Positions 46,265-54,351 of a DNA stretch of 64,000 bases are shown piece by piece. The DNA is taken from NCBI GenBank assembly GCA_963733135.1, contig CAVTBX010000004.1:397733-461732 (forward strand), in the 5' to 3' direction. The position numbers and the translations under genes were made by a program. The stretch comes from CAVTBX01 sp963733135. Lineage in GTDB: Bacteria; Actinomycetota; Thermoleophilia; Gaiellales; Gaiellaceae. Each line of letters begins with the position of its first letter. The first letter of the stretch is position 1. The notes beneath the pieces were generated by a model, which saw nothing but the letters and a program-made list of their open reading frames with translations, made no database searches and was not told the DNA's origin.

Positions 46265-46993
46265 CCCTTTCAAGCCCTCAGCTCCTGCTCTCTCTCCCTT
46301 AAGGCCTCTCTTCGTTGCCACCCCCTGCCCTGCCCTTCGGACTGCCTCTTCACGCGACGAACCGCCCCGTCTTGCTCATCACCCACGCTTCGTCGCTGGC
46401 CCTTGGCCAGCGCCCCACGCCCTGCTCTGCTTTCGCTCGGCCAGCCTTCGGCGTCTCTCTTCGCTTCCCCCTCACGCCCCTGCCCTTCTCTTCCTCTCGA
46501 TTCCCAGACCCAATCTTCTCACCTCCAGACTCTGATATGGTTGGACCTGTCAAGCCGTTGCTGTCAGATTCCGACTGATGTCTGGTGTCAGTTGGTCAGC
46601 AGGCTCCTTCCCGTCATATTCTCGAGGCATCGCGGCCGAAGAGCTCACTCGCATCCGGCGGTCTCTCAGTCCATCCGGGCGAACTCACACCAGATCTCTC
46701 ATATCACCCGATCTTGATCGTTACGACTAGGCCCCCTCCCCTGAGGGGGCAGAAAGGGCGGGTCACGGCAAGAATCTTACGACGGTGGATCATTCTGATA
46801 TTCGCGTGTTGGTTAACGCAGGACTGAATCCGTCAGGGGCGGCCTCTGTCTACTTGACGGGCGTCCGGCCGCGCGGACGCGACCGGGCCCAAGAGTCGAA
46901 CGAGGATTCCCCCTCCCGTGATCCCACCGTGGCCCGCCCTTCCACCCCCTCTCCAAGAGCTGAAGAACCGAACTCCCAACGCCGCCATCTCCC
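46265..46993. other. Gene-poor pyrimidine-rich stretch
   Basis: I see no convincing gene. The first 300 bases of the plus strand are strongly C/T-rich. A hairpin GCCCCCTC-CCCT-GAGGGGGC lies at 46731-46750. The part after about 46,800 probably belongs to the non-coding end of the IS110 element that follows. Confidence 0.6.
46731..46750. terminator. GC-rich hairpin
   Basis: GCCCCCTC and GAGGGGGC form a perfect 8-bp stem with a CCCT loop between the relaxase gene and the end of the convergent transposase. It is terminator-like without a clear T-run. Confidence 0.5.
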
Positions 46994-48106
46994 TTATCCG
47001 GCCAGCAAGGCCGGTTCCCGCGCGATCGCCCAGATGAACCCCGCGAGCTCGCGCCGACGGCCGTGACCGCTTGCTGCTTGGCCTTCCCGCGCGCGGTCAG
47101 CCGGAGCAACCGGCCGTGGAGCCGCTGCTGAGCCTTCCAGGCGATCTTCCGCACCCCGGGCGGCGACCCGCTCGTTGCGCTTGCCGATCGTCTTGCTCAG
47201 CCGGGGCCGGAAGCGGTAGCACCAGGCCGCCTCCACCAGGATCCGACGCACCCGGCCGTTGCCCGTCCGGGTGATCCGGCCCTGGCGGCGGCTCGACCCG
47301 CTGGAGTGCTCCGAGGGGACCAGCCCGACGTACGCCATGAGGTCCTTGGCCCGGGCAAACCGGGCGAAGTCCTCGACCTCGGCGACGATCGTCACGGCGC
47401 TGACCAACTCGATCCCCCTCAAGGCCTGTAACGCCTGGACCAGGGGGAACAGCCGCCAGTCCGCGGCCTGCTCGGTCAGGGCGGCCGTCAACCGCCGGAC
47501 CCGTTCGGTGGCCTGCTCGACCGCCACCAGGTAATCGGTGAGGACTTGCTGCTGGGACGGCTGTGCGAACTGCTGCTTGCCGATCCAAGCCAGGTGGGCC
47601 GTGTTCCAGTTGAGTTTGCCCTCGTACCGACGCCCGTGCCGCAGCAGGAACTTGGCCAGTTGGTGGCGGGCGACTTGCTCGGCCCTCTTGGCATCCTCGC
47701 GCGCCCGCTCCAGGTCGCGGACGGCCTCGGTCGCCTCGTCGGGGACATGGACCGTGGTCAGGTCACCGGAACGGAGGAAGTGGGCGAGCTTGGCCGCGTC
47801 CCGGCGGTCGGTCTTGACCCGGTTGCCGCTCTGGACCGGGACGAGCGACGGGGCGATGACGATGCACACGAACCCGGCGGCCTTGAGCTGGCGATAAAGC
47901 CCGTAGCCAGTGGGTCCGGCCTCGTAGCAGCACGAGAGCCTCTCGGTCGGCCCGAGGCGGTGCAGGGCCTTGGCCAGGGAGGCGAAGTCGTTGGGGATGG
48001 TCGCCAGGAGGGTGGCCGGCCCTCCCTCGCCGTCGGCGACGGCGATGACGATGGAGCTCTTGTGGACGTCGAGACCGACATAGCGGGTCGTGGTAGGATG
48101 AGTCAC
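46994..48106 (-). CDS. IS110-family transposase (two compensating frameshifts)
   Basis: The DEDD (RuvC-like) recombinase starts VTHPTTTRYVGLDVHKSSIV at GTG 48106, behind GGGAGGAC, with the first catalytic Asp in GLDVHK and later VKTDRRDAAKLAHFL. The C-terminal Transposase_20 domain reads LRGIELVSAVTIVAEVEDFA and GRITRTGNGRVRRILVEAAW with the catalytic serine region SEHSSGSS. Frames change near 47,165 and return near 47,055, consistent with two indels. Family members recombine under guidance of a non-coding RNA from the element end; the upstream region ends near 48,203. Confidence 0.9.
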   Translation of the reverse strand: MTHPTTTRYVGLDVHKSSIVIAVADGEGGPATLLATIPNDFASLAKALHRLGPTERLSCCYEAGPTGYGLYRQLKAAGFVCIVIAPSLVPVQSGNRVKTDRRDAAKLAHFLRSGDLTTVHVPDEATEAVRDLERAREDAKRAEQVARHQLAKFLLRHGRRYEGKLNWNTAHLAWIGKQQFAQPSQQQVLTDYLVAVEQATERVRRLTAALTEQAADWRLFPLVQALQALRGIELVSAVTIVAEVEDFARFARAKDLMAYVGLVPSEHSSGSSRRQGRITRTGNGRVRRILVEAAWCYRFRPRLSKTIGKRNERVAARGAEDRLEGSAAAPRPVAPADRAREGQAASGHGRRRELAGFIWAIAREPALLAG

Positions 48107-48202
48107 GGACCAGTCCTCCCGGTAGTGGCACTGCACTGTCCGCCCCAAGCGTCCAGTGTAACCCACGGTGACGTGAGTGACTGGTCCAACCATTCTGTCT
48201 AC

Positions 48203-48225
48203 ACTGGACCAAAAACAACGCTAAG
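48203..48225. promoter_or_regulatory. Leader copy 1, left part (split off by IS1182)
   Basis: ACTGGACCAAAAACAACGCT followed by AAG matches the start of leader copy 2 at 52693-52715 (ACTGGACAAGAAAAAACGCC, AAG). The rest of the copy continues at 49818, on the other side of the IS1182 element, so this is the interrupted left end of the same leader. Confidence 0.7.
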
Positions 48226-49813
48226 GAGGCTGTTGCACGAACGTCCGTGTCGGCGCTGCTCGATCGCTCCCGATCCTCGATCGCCTTCCTCGCATCCCAC
48301 GACCGTGCGACCTTCCGGCATCGAATCGTCTTCGACCGGGCCTCACGCCCTTCCGTTCCGGCGGGCCTTCCCGCTCCGCCACAGCTTCAGCAGGTTGTGC
48401 GTCCCGCAGATCACCTTCCACTCCGACTGGCAGTTCGCCAGCCCACGCCGCTGGAACCGGTCGATCCCCCGACACGACTTGGTCTGGCCGAACACCGGCT
48501 CGATGATCTGGCTCCGCTGCTTGTACAGCCGCCGACCACGCTTCGTCAGCAGCTTGCGGTCCATCCGCTCACGGCGACTCAGATGCCCGGGGATGCGACC
48601 CCGCGGCGGCGGCGCCTGCCGCATCTGCTCCCGCTGCTTCCAGTCCTTGCGCGTCGCCACGAACAACTCCGGCCCCTCGGGATCGGCCCGCTCCAGGTTC
48701 TCCTCGCTGCAATACCCGGCATCGACCAGCGCCGCCCCCACCGTCTCCTCGACCCCGGCGGCCTTCAGCTCGTTCGCGGTCGCCGCGAGCATCGGGTGCA
48801 GTTGGTCCACGTCGTTCTCCTCCGGCGTCACCTCCGCGGCCACGATGATCTGATCGGCGGTCGCCACCGCCTGGGCGTTGTAGCCCTGGACGTAGCCCCG
48901 ACGCGTCTTCATGATCCGGCTGTCGGGGTCGGTGACGTTGGCCTTCGCCTCCGCCTCGGGCGTCTCCGACACCGGCTTGGGCTTGCGACCCCGCAGCTTC
49001 TGACCGGTCTCGGCTTCCTTGGCCGCTCGCTCCGCGAGCTTGCGGGCGTGGTCGGCCGCCGCGGCGGCCGCTTCGCCCTCCAGACGCTCACGGCACCGCT
49101 TCAGCCGCTCGAGCCGACCGCCGCGGTCCCGCATCGCCTCGGGCAACTCGTCCCCGCGGTGCTCCGGGCCGTAGAGCCGATCCTCCTCGGCATCCTTCGA
49201 CTCGGCCTCCTGCAGCATCGTCTCGACTTCCGCCCGGATCGACTCGTAGGTCCGGTTGGCCTCCAACGCCGCGTCGGCCGCCATCTTGGTGCCGTCCAGC
49301 GCCACCACGCCGACCTTGACCAGCCCCGCCTCCTTGCAGAGCCGGAGGATGTCGGTGAACAGCCCCTTGAGCGCCTCGGCGTGCCGCTGGCGGAACCGCG
49401 CGATCGTGGCGTGATCGGGGCGGAGGTTGCCCGCCACGACGCGGAAGGCGACGTCGCGCTCGCACAGGCGTTCGATCTGCCGGCTGGAGCGGACGCCCAG
49501 GCAGTAGGCATACAGCAGCAGGGCCACCATCATGTGGGGCTGGAAGGCCGCCTGGCCGACGCCGTCGGCCCGATAGGCGGCGTGGAAGGGGGTCAGGTCG
49601 AACTGATCGACGGCGTCGAGGAGGAAGTAGGCCAGGTCATCCGACGGCAGCCAATCCTGCAGCGCCGGCGGCATGAGGAAGAGCTGGTCGCGATTGGGGC
49701 GGATGAAGTTGTAGCCGGCCACGCCCATCCTCCTGCCGCAGGATCGATGACAGAAATATTATACTGATATTATACTACATCCTGTGCCGATGCGGGGTTT
49801 GTGCGACAGGCTC
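48226..49813. mobile_element. IS1182-family insertion sequence, complete
   Basis: Imperfect terminal inverted repeats GAGGCTGTTGCACGAAC and GAGCCTGTCGCACAAAC (minus strand of the right end) flank one full transposase gene. TAAG occurs immediately outside both ends (48222-48225 and 49814-49817), a 4-bp target-site duplication. The uninterrupted homologous leader at 52,693-52,975 shows the empty site. The element is 1,588 bp long. Its intact frame and clean ends argue for a recent insertion. Confidence 0.92.
48343..49728 (-). CDS. IS1182-family transposase
   Basis: The 461-residue protein is complete and unbroken. The N-terminal domain starts FIRPNRDQLFLMPPALQDWL with the DUF772 region FQPHMMVALLLYAYCLGVRS and RQIERLCERDVAFRVVAG. 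The DDE residues lie in VVALDGTKMAADAALEANR, ALVDAGYCSEENL and QIIEPVFGQTKSCRGIDRF. It lies entirely inside the inverted ends of the element. Confidence 0.95.
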   Translation of the reverse strand: MGVAGYNFIRPNRDQLFLMPPALQDWLPSDDLAYFLLDAVDQFDLTPFHAAYRADGVGQAAFQPHMMVALLLYAYCLGVRSSRQIERLCERDVAFRVVAGNLRPDHATIARFRQRHAEALKGLFTDILRLCKEAGLVKVGVVALDGTKMAADAALEANRTYESIRAEVETMLQEAESKDAEEDRLYGPEHRGDELPEAMRDRGGRLERLKRCRERLEGEAAAAAADHARKLAERAAKEAETGQKLRGRKPKPVSETPEAEAKANVTDPDSRIMKTRRGYVQGYNAQAVATADQIIVAAEVTPEENDVDQLHPMLAATANELKAAGVEETVGAALVDAGYCSEENLERADPEGPELFVATRKDWKQREQMRQAPPPRGRIPGHLSRRERMDRKLLTKRGRRLYKQRSQIIEPVFGQTKSCRGIDRFQRRGLANCQSEWKVICGTHNLLKLWRSGKARRNGRA

Positions 49814-49817
49814 TAAG

Positions 49818-50176
49818 CCCCCCATTTCCCGCGCTCCCGAAAGCGTGTCAAGCATGTAACGTCAAATGTTGCCTTTTATAAACACGGCGTATTAATTTTT
49901 TTATAAACACGGCGTGTTACTTTTTTATAAACATGGCGTGTTGCCTTTTTTATAAACACGGCGTGTTGTCTTTTTATAAACACGGCGGTCGAGCTCGCAG
50001 CCGGCCGGCTTGTGGGCAACCGCGAGCACGTTTCGACCCGCGGGAATTTTAGCTATATCATTTTTGACATGACCGGTCCGGACCATCGGCCCGGCGAATG
50101 TCAAAATTGACATCGACTGCTCATATCATAAATGACATACTCTCGGGCGAGACCTCGGAGAACCCACACGATGACC
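49818..50176 (+). promoter_or_regulatory. Duplicated leader, copy 1 (main part)
   Basis: Positions 49983-50176 match 52782-52975 at 190 of 194 bases without gaps; the further upstream part is similar but more diverged and holds the tandem array. It contains TTTTGACAT (50062-50070), the palindrome ATGTCAAAATTGACAT (50098-50113) and ATGACAT (50132-50138), which look like repeated operator sites. Similarity ends just after the ATG at 50171. A second in-frame ATG at 50132 would add 13 identical residues (MTYSRARPRRTHT) to both downstream genes. Confidence 0.85.
49873..49991. repeat. Five-unit iteron-like tandem repeat
   Basis: TATAAACA starts at 49877, 49902, 49926, 49951 and 49975, a spacing of 24-25 bp. 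The unit TTTTTATAAACACGGCGTGT contains the palindrome AACACGGCGTGTT. The second leader copy at 52,693-52,975 has only one, diverged unit (TTTTATAAACGCGGCGG), so the array expanded or contracted in one copy. Regular phasing and AT-rich spacers suggest protein-binding sites such as replication iterons or operators. Confidence 0.8.
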
Positions 50177-51001
50177 GTTTCGAGATTGAAACCGCACCCC
50201 ATTCCCGACGCCGCCTTGGATGCCGATATCGCGATCCTCGGGAAGAAGGGCAAGGGCAAGACCTACACCGCCAAGGGAATCGTTGAGCGGCTCTTGCAGA
50301 TGCGACGCCGCGTCCTGGTCCTCGATCCGCTGTCGGTATGGTGGGGCCTGAAATCGGGCGCGGACGGGAAAGCCGCCGGCTTTTCGGTGCCGGTCTTCGG
50401 CGGACCTCATGCGGATATTCCGATGCATGACCGCGCGGGCTCGATAATCGGCGAACTCATTACTACATCCGGCATTTCGGCCGTTCTCGACATGGGGCAG
50501 ATGAGGAAGGCAGAACAGGCTCGGCTTGTGGCCGATCTTCGCGATTATCTTTTTACGCATAACCGGGAGCCGCTTTGGCTCGTCCTCGAAGAGGCGGACG
50601 CCTTTGCGCCGCAGCAGCCGACTGGCAGTTGACGCGAGTCCTTGGCGAGGTTGATCGCATCGCGACGACGCGGCCGGAATTTCGGTTTTCGGTTCATCTC
50701 GATGACGCAGCGACCGGCGAAGTTGAATAAGGATGTGTTGACTCAGCTTTCAACGCTCATCGCTCTCGGCGTCACGTCGCCGCAGGACCGCGACGCGGTC
50801 AAGGCCTGGGTGGCGGAATGCCGACATCGACCAGGCCCGGTCTATGACAGTCTTGCCAAGCTGCCGGTTGGCGAAGGCTGGATATGGGCGCCCGACCATG
50901 ACTTGTTGGAGCGTGTGAGTTTCCCGCCGATTCGGACGCTCGACACGTCGAAGACGCCGAAGGCAGGCGATAGTCGAATAATGGCCCCGGTAATGGCATA
51001 G
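50171..51001 (+). pseudogene. HerA/FtsK-like P-loop ATPase, interrupted
   Basis: The protein starts MTVSRLKPHPIPDAALDADI with Walker A ILGKKGKGKTYTAKGIVE and Walker B LWLVLEEADAFAPQQP. After indels near 50,630-50,660 it continues as GRNFGFRFISMTQRPAKLNK and DVLTQLSTLIALGVTSPQDR, the DUF87/HerA-type sensor and arginine-finger region, then VYDSLAKLPVGEGWIWAPD. It ends at TAG (50999-51001), but the same frame stays open afterwards into a helix-turn-helix region. Such ATPases occur in plasmids and phages for DNA pumping or defence. Whether the breaks are real or sequencing errors cannot be decided. Confidence 0.75.
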
Positions 51002-51351
51002 GCCGACCTTGCGGAGATTACCAGCCAGATTCAGGCGATACAGGCCGCGCAGAGCGGAGGCACCAAGCGGACCGCGAAGGCTGGCAAGCCCGCCCTTGTC
51101 CCGGTCCGGCCGAAGGAAGCCGCACCGCCGAAGGAGATCACCGCCGCTACGGCTTCCCAGCTCGGAGCCGCCATCTTCGCGGCCCGGACGGCCGCGGGGT
51201 TCTACGCAACAGGAACTGGCCGCGAAGCTCAAGACCTCGCAGGCGAATATCGTTCGGCTTCAAGAAAGGCCGGAGCATGCCGTCCACTAACACGCTCCAG
51301 CGAATCGCGAAGGCGACCGGGCACAGGCTCGTTATCACGTTTTCTAAATAA
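51002..51351 (+). pseudogene. XRE-type helix-turn-helix region following the ATPase
   Basis: Directly after the TAG the same frame reads ADLAEITSQIQAIQAAQSGG and TASQLGAAIFAARTAAGF; after two +1 shifts (near 51,214 and 51,274) it continues TQQELAAKLKTSQANIVRLQ and GRSMPSTNTLQRIAKATGHR, ending LVITFSK. Joined, this is a standard XRE/HigA-type DNA-binding domain. There is no start codon after the TAG, so it was probably the C-terminal domain of the ATPase. It could bind the TTGACAT sites in the leader; this is inference. Confidence 0.65.
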
Positions 51352-51562
51352 GAATAGTTGCCGTCTCCCACATCAGTTGCACTTCCTCCAGCGTCAACCC
51401 GTTTGCCTGGTTCACCAGGTCGCTAACCCGCCTCTCCAAGCCTCGGGCCTCTTGAGCGAGGGCCTGAGCCGGAACGATCGTCCTGGCGTGCTCCTCGCGG
51501 AGGTTGCGGAGAGCGGCCAGGCTCAAGGGCTTCTTCTTCCCCGGAGTGCGCAGGTGGGCCAT
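51344..51562 (-). CDS. Small protein like the C-terminus of Eco57I-type methylases
   Basis: The 72-residue product ends LERRVSDLVNQANGLTLEEV and QLMWETATILI, resembling the last residues of Eco57I-type restriction-methylase proteins (LVNxAxGLTPEE, MWxTAPP). It has its own ATG but no catalytic domain, so it is either a remnant or an unrelated short protein. Confidence 0.4.
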   Translation of the reverse strand: MAHLRTPGKKKPLSLAALRNLREEHARTIVPAQALAQEARGLERRVSDLVNQANGLTLEEVQLMWETATILI

Positions 51563-51714
51563 CCCCAGCCCGTGTCCCAGCCCTTCACGCCCTGACGTGG
51601 CCTCCCCGACGCCGTCGGCCGCGCGGCGACTCGCCGGCCGACGGCACCGGCCGGGAGCGATACCTGGGCGCGCGGGCCCGCGCGTCGGCCGGGCCCGCCG
51701 CGCCCGAACGGGGG

Positions 51715-52645
51715 TCAGATGAAGCCCTCGAAGTTGAGGGCGAGGAAGAAGTTGACGCCATTCTGCTCGAGCACGTCGTCCCCGGTGCCGCCGTCGACGA
51801 TGCCCAACCCCATGGCCACGACGTCGGTGGCGAGGACGAAGTCGCTGTCGGCGCCGGCGTCCACGATCAGGAGCCCCGTGCTGGTTACACCCTCCAGGTC
51901 AATGAAGTCATCGCCGGCGCCGGTGCTGGCGATCAGGTTGTTGGTGTTCACGCCATCCAGATTCATGAAGTCATTGCCGGCGCCGGTGTCCGCCTGCAGG
52001 GTGCCGGCGAACACGTCTTCAAGGACGAACTCGTCGTCGCCCTCGCCCGTGTCGGCCAGCAGGACGTTGAATCTCGAGTTCTCGATCTGCACCTCGTCCA
52101 TGCCGCTCCCGGTAAGGATCGTCGCGAAGTTGATCCCCGGCGAGTTGTTAGCGATCGAGGACAACCTCGTCGAAATCGTCGCCCGTGTCGACCATGAGAC
52201 CGCCGAGGTTTGAGGTGCCCACGACGACGTTGTCCGCACCCACGCCCGTGCTGATATTCAAGGCGGAGGTAGGCATGTTCAGCGCAGTCGCCGTGTAGTT
52301 GTCGTTGCCGAGGTCGTCCACCACCGTGATCCCGCCGCGAATGGCCAGGTCCACAAGGTTGGCGGTGTCGTTACCCGCCCCGAGATTGATGGCGATCCTG
52401 GCGACCTCCGCCGCTTCGAACGTTTTCTGGGCCACGCCGTTGACCGCCGTCTGAAACCCGGTGACCAGGAGGTCATCCCCGACGGTTTGGACCGTGATAT
52501 TGTTGGCGGCGCCGTCCCCCGTGATCTGGAGGGTGCCATCGAGGAGCAACTGGGCGGTCACCAGTCCGGCCGGTGCCGTCCGGTCTTCCAGGGCCTCGAC
52601 CCACAGGCGGCGCCGCCGGCCGCCGGACTTCGGTCTTCGAGCCAT
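51715..52645 (-). CDS. Planctomycete-type secreted repeat protein (frameshifted)
   Basis: The N-terminus reads KSGGRRRRLWVEALEDRTAP, the LEPR-like motif (LRVExLEDRxxPA) found at the start of many exported planctomycete proteins. It is followed by GDGAANNITVQTVGDDLLVTG and many beta-helix style repeats with GAGND, GVGAD and DTGEGDDEF. A break near 52,165 joins two frames into about 310 residues. ATG 52645 has AAGGAG at about 7 bases. Its promoter lies in leader copy 2, which also serves the divergent cyclase-like gene. A GC-rich region with inverted repeats lies downstream (51,600-51,700). Confidence 0.82.
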
Positions 52646-52692
52646 GATGCACTCCTTAGAAAGGTTGAGCAGGAATCGGCCTTCCCGTGGCA

Positions 52693-52975
52693 ACTGGACA
52701 AGAAAAAACGCCAAGAACCCATTTCCCACGCTTCCGAAAGCATATCAAGCCTATAACTTCACATGTTGCGTTTTATAAACGCGGCGGTCGAACTCGCAGC
52801 CGGCCGGCTTGTGGGCAACCGCGAGCACATTTCGACCCGCGGGAATTTTAGCTATATCATTTTTGACATGATCGCTCCGGACCATCGGCCCGGCGAATGT
52901 CAAAATTGACATCGACTGCTCATATCATAAATGACATACTCTCGGGCGAGACCTCGGAGAACCCACACGATGACC
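52693..52975 (+). promoter_or_regulatory. Duplicated leader, copy 2 (uninterrupted)
   Basis: This is the intact counterpart of the split copy at 48203-48225 plus 49818-50176. It has the same TTTTGACAT and ATGTCAAAATTGACAT sites but only one TATAAAC unit. Similarity to copy 1 ends directly after the ATG at 52970, which begins a different gene. It also separates this gene from the divergent secreted repeat protein. Confidence 0.85.
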
Positions 52976-53893
52976 CCTTCTCGCCGCGGTGTCCCCCGAA
53001 TTACCCGAGACGCCCGGTTCTTCGAAACGATCGTCGAGCGGAGTCTGGAGGCGGAACCGGAACTGCCCAAGGACGGAGTGACGGCCGTCGTGATCGAAGT
53101 GGCCGCCGCCCTCGCCTTCCACGACGGCGCGACCACCGGAAAGCTGCATCCGATGACTCGCCGTGAGCTCGAACGGATGTGGAGCCTGCAGCGGCCGGAC
53201 GGCGGCTGGGAATGGCCGTTTCGCGATAGCCCACCGGTGAAGAGCGATGACGATTTCGGCGTCGCCATGGCCGCGCTGGCCGTCGGCCACGCGCCCGAGA
53301 ATTACGCCGAGAGTCCCGCCGCTCGGAAGGGGCTGGAAGGGATTCGCAGATATCTGGAAGCGCACCCGCCGACGAGCCTCCATCAGAAAGCGATGTTGAC
53401 CTGGGCCGGCACGAAACTCCCCCAACTGGCGAACATCGCGAACCGAGTGCAAACCGTCGAGGAACTCATCGGGGCGCAGCGTCCCGATGGCGGGTGGTCG
53501 ACGGCGAGCCTCGTCGAGAATCCCCTCGACCCCGGCCGCCAGTCCGAGGAAGGGCGAAAGGCACGCGCGGAGGTGGGCCACGGCCGGGATTTCCTGATCT
53601 TCGTCGGCCGCGATAAGGTCTACACGTCGTTCCTGGACAGCGATGGCTATGCCACCGGCCTGGTCCTGTACGTGTTGAGGCAAGCGGGCGTGTCCGCCGA
53701 TGATCCTCGGATCCGGCGAGGCGTCGCCTGGCTGAAGACCAATCAGCGTGCGAGTGGGCGTTGGTTCACACCGTCGCAGGCTTGGCACACGCAAAACCTG
53801 CTCGCCAACGCCGGCACCGCGTACGCGATCCTGGCCCTGCACGCCTGCGGAGAGATTCCCATGTCTACGACAAAGGCCAAGGTAGGGAACTGA
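52970..53893 (+). CDS. Squalene-cyclase/prenyltransferase-like repeat protein, probably N-terminally truncated
   Basis: The 307-residue protein has QW-type alpha-barrel repeats: SLQRPDGGWEWPFRDSPPVK and AQRPDGGWSTASLVEN, with VTAVVIEVAAALAFHDGATT and MWSLQRPDGGW before them. Planctomycete proteins of this type normally carry a signal peptide and a haem-like CxxCH region before this part; here the coding region begins directly at the leader ATG without them. Unlike squalene-hopene cyclase, no DxDD motif is seen. The last residues (MSTTKAKVGN) may be out of the original frame. Confidence 0.75.
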   Translation: MTPSRRGVPRITRDARFFETIVERSLEAEPELPKDGVTAVVIEVAAALAFHDGATTGKLHPMTRRELERMWSLQRPDGGWEWPFRDSPPVKSDDDFGVAMAALAVGHAPENYAESPAARKGLEGIRRYLEAHPPTSLHQKAMLTWAGTKLPQLANIANRVQTVEELIGAQRPDGGWSTASLVENPLDPGRQSEEGRKARAEVGHGRDFLIFVGRDKVYTSFLDSDGYATGLVLYVLRQAGVSADDPRIRRGVAWLKTNQRASGRWFTPSQAWHTQNLLANAGTAYAILALHACGEIPMSTTKAKVGN

Positions 53894-54061
53894 CGGTTCC
53901 CCTCGCGAGTGGCCCATGCGGGACGAAAGGCACCAAGATCGTTGTGAGATCGACAGCCGCGGGTGAAACGATGAGGTAGTCCGAGCCCTGCCTGGCCGCG
54001 GCTCCGAGCTCGGGACGTCCTTGAGTGTCGCGTCCCGGTCGACCCCCTCGGAGGACTCCTT

Positions 54062-54145
54062 ATGAAGTACGTCGGCATCGACCTCCACAAGACCACCCTC
54101 ACCTTCTGCGTCGTCGACGACGCCCGCACCGTAATCCAGTCCGGG
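54062..54145 (+). pseudogene. IS110-family transposase, N-terminal fragment
   Basis: MKYVGIDLHKTTLTFCVVDD starts an IS110 RuvC-like domain after a GGAGGACTCCTT site, but similarity stops after about 28 residues (ARTVIQS). From 54,145 to 54,350 I see no gene, and the sequence is more AT-rich, probably a remnant of another inserted element. Confidence 0.7.
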
Positions 54146-54351
54146 GCTCCGATAGCAGCGGAGCAAAATCCAACAATCTTCCGCGTGAGCCGCTCTTGCA
54201 AACGACGGTTTTGGACCTCAAGCCCTGTAAAACAAGCATTTAAGCGTCGTCCACGGACGTTCAACCGGGGCTTAGAGCATAATTCTGCACCAATCTGAGC
54301 GGTACCCTGATCAGGACGGAGCCGATGCCAGACACGGGCCTGCGATCACGA

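Noticed and set aside
49873..49991. CRISPR array
   Set aside because: The spacers between units are 4-8 bases of T-rich sequence, the units are 17-20 bp and not separated by unique spacers, and no cas gene is present.
50098..50286. Alternative frame MSKLTSTAHIINDILSGETS starting inside both leader copies
   Set aside because: It is identical in both copies only because the DNA is duplicated, overlaps the operator-like sites, has no ribosome site, and diverges into unrelated sequence after the shared part.
43586..54280. Shared TTAGAGCA at the left junction (about 43,587) and near 54,270 as attachment sites
   Set aside because: Eight bases can match by chance in this length; no integrase or tRNA is present and surrounding bases do not match.
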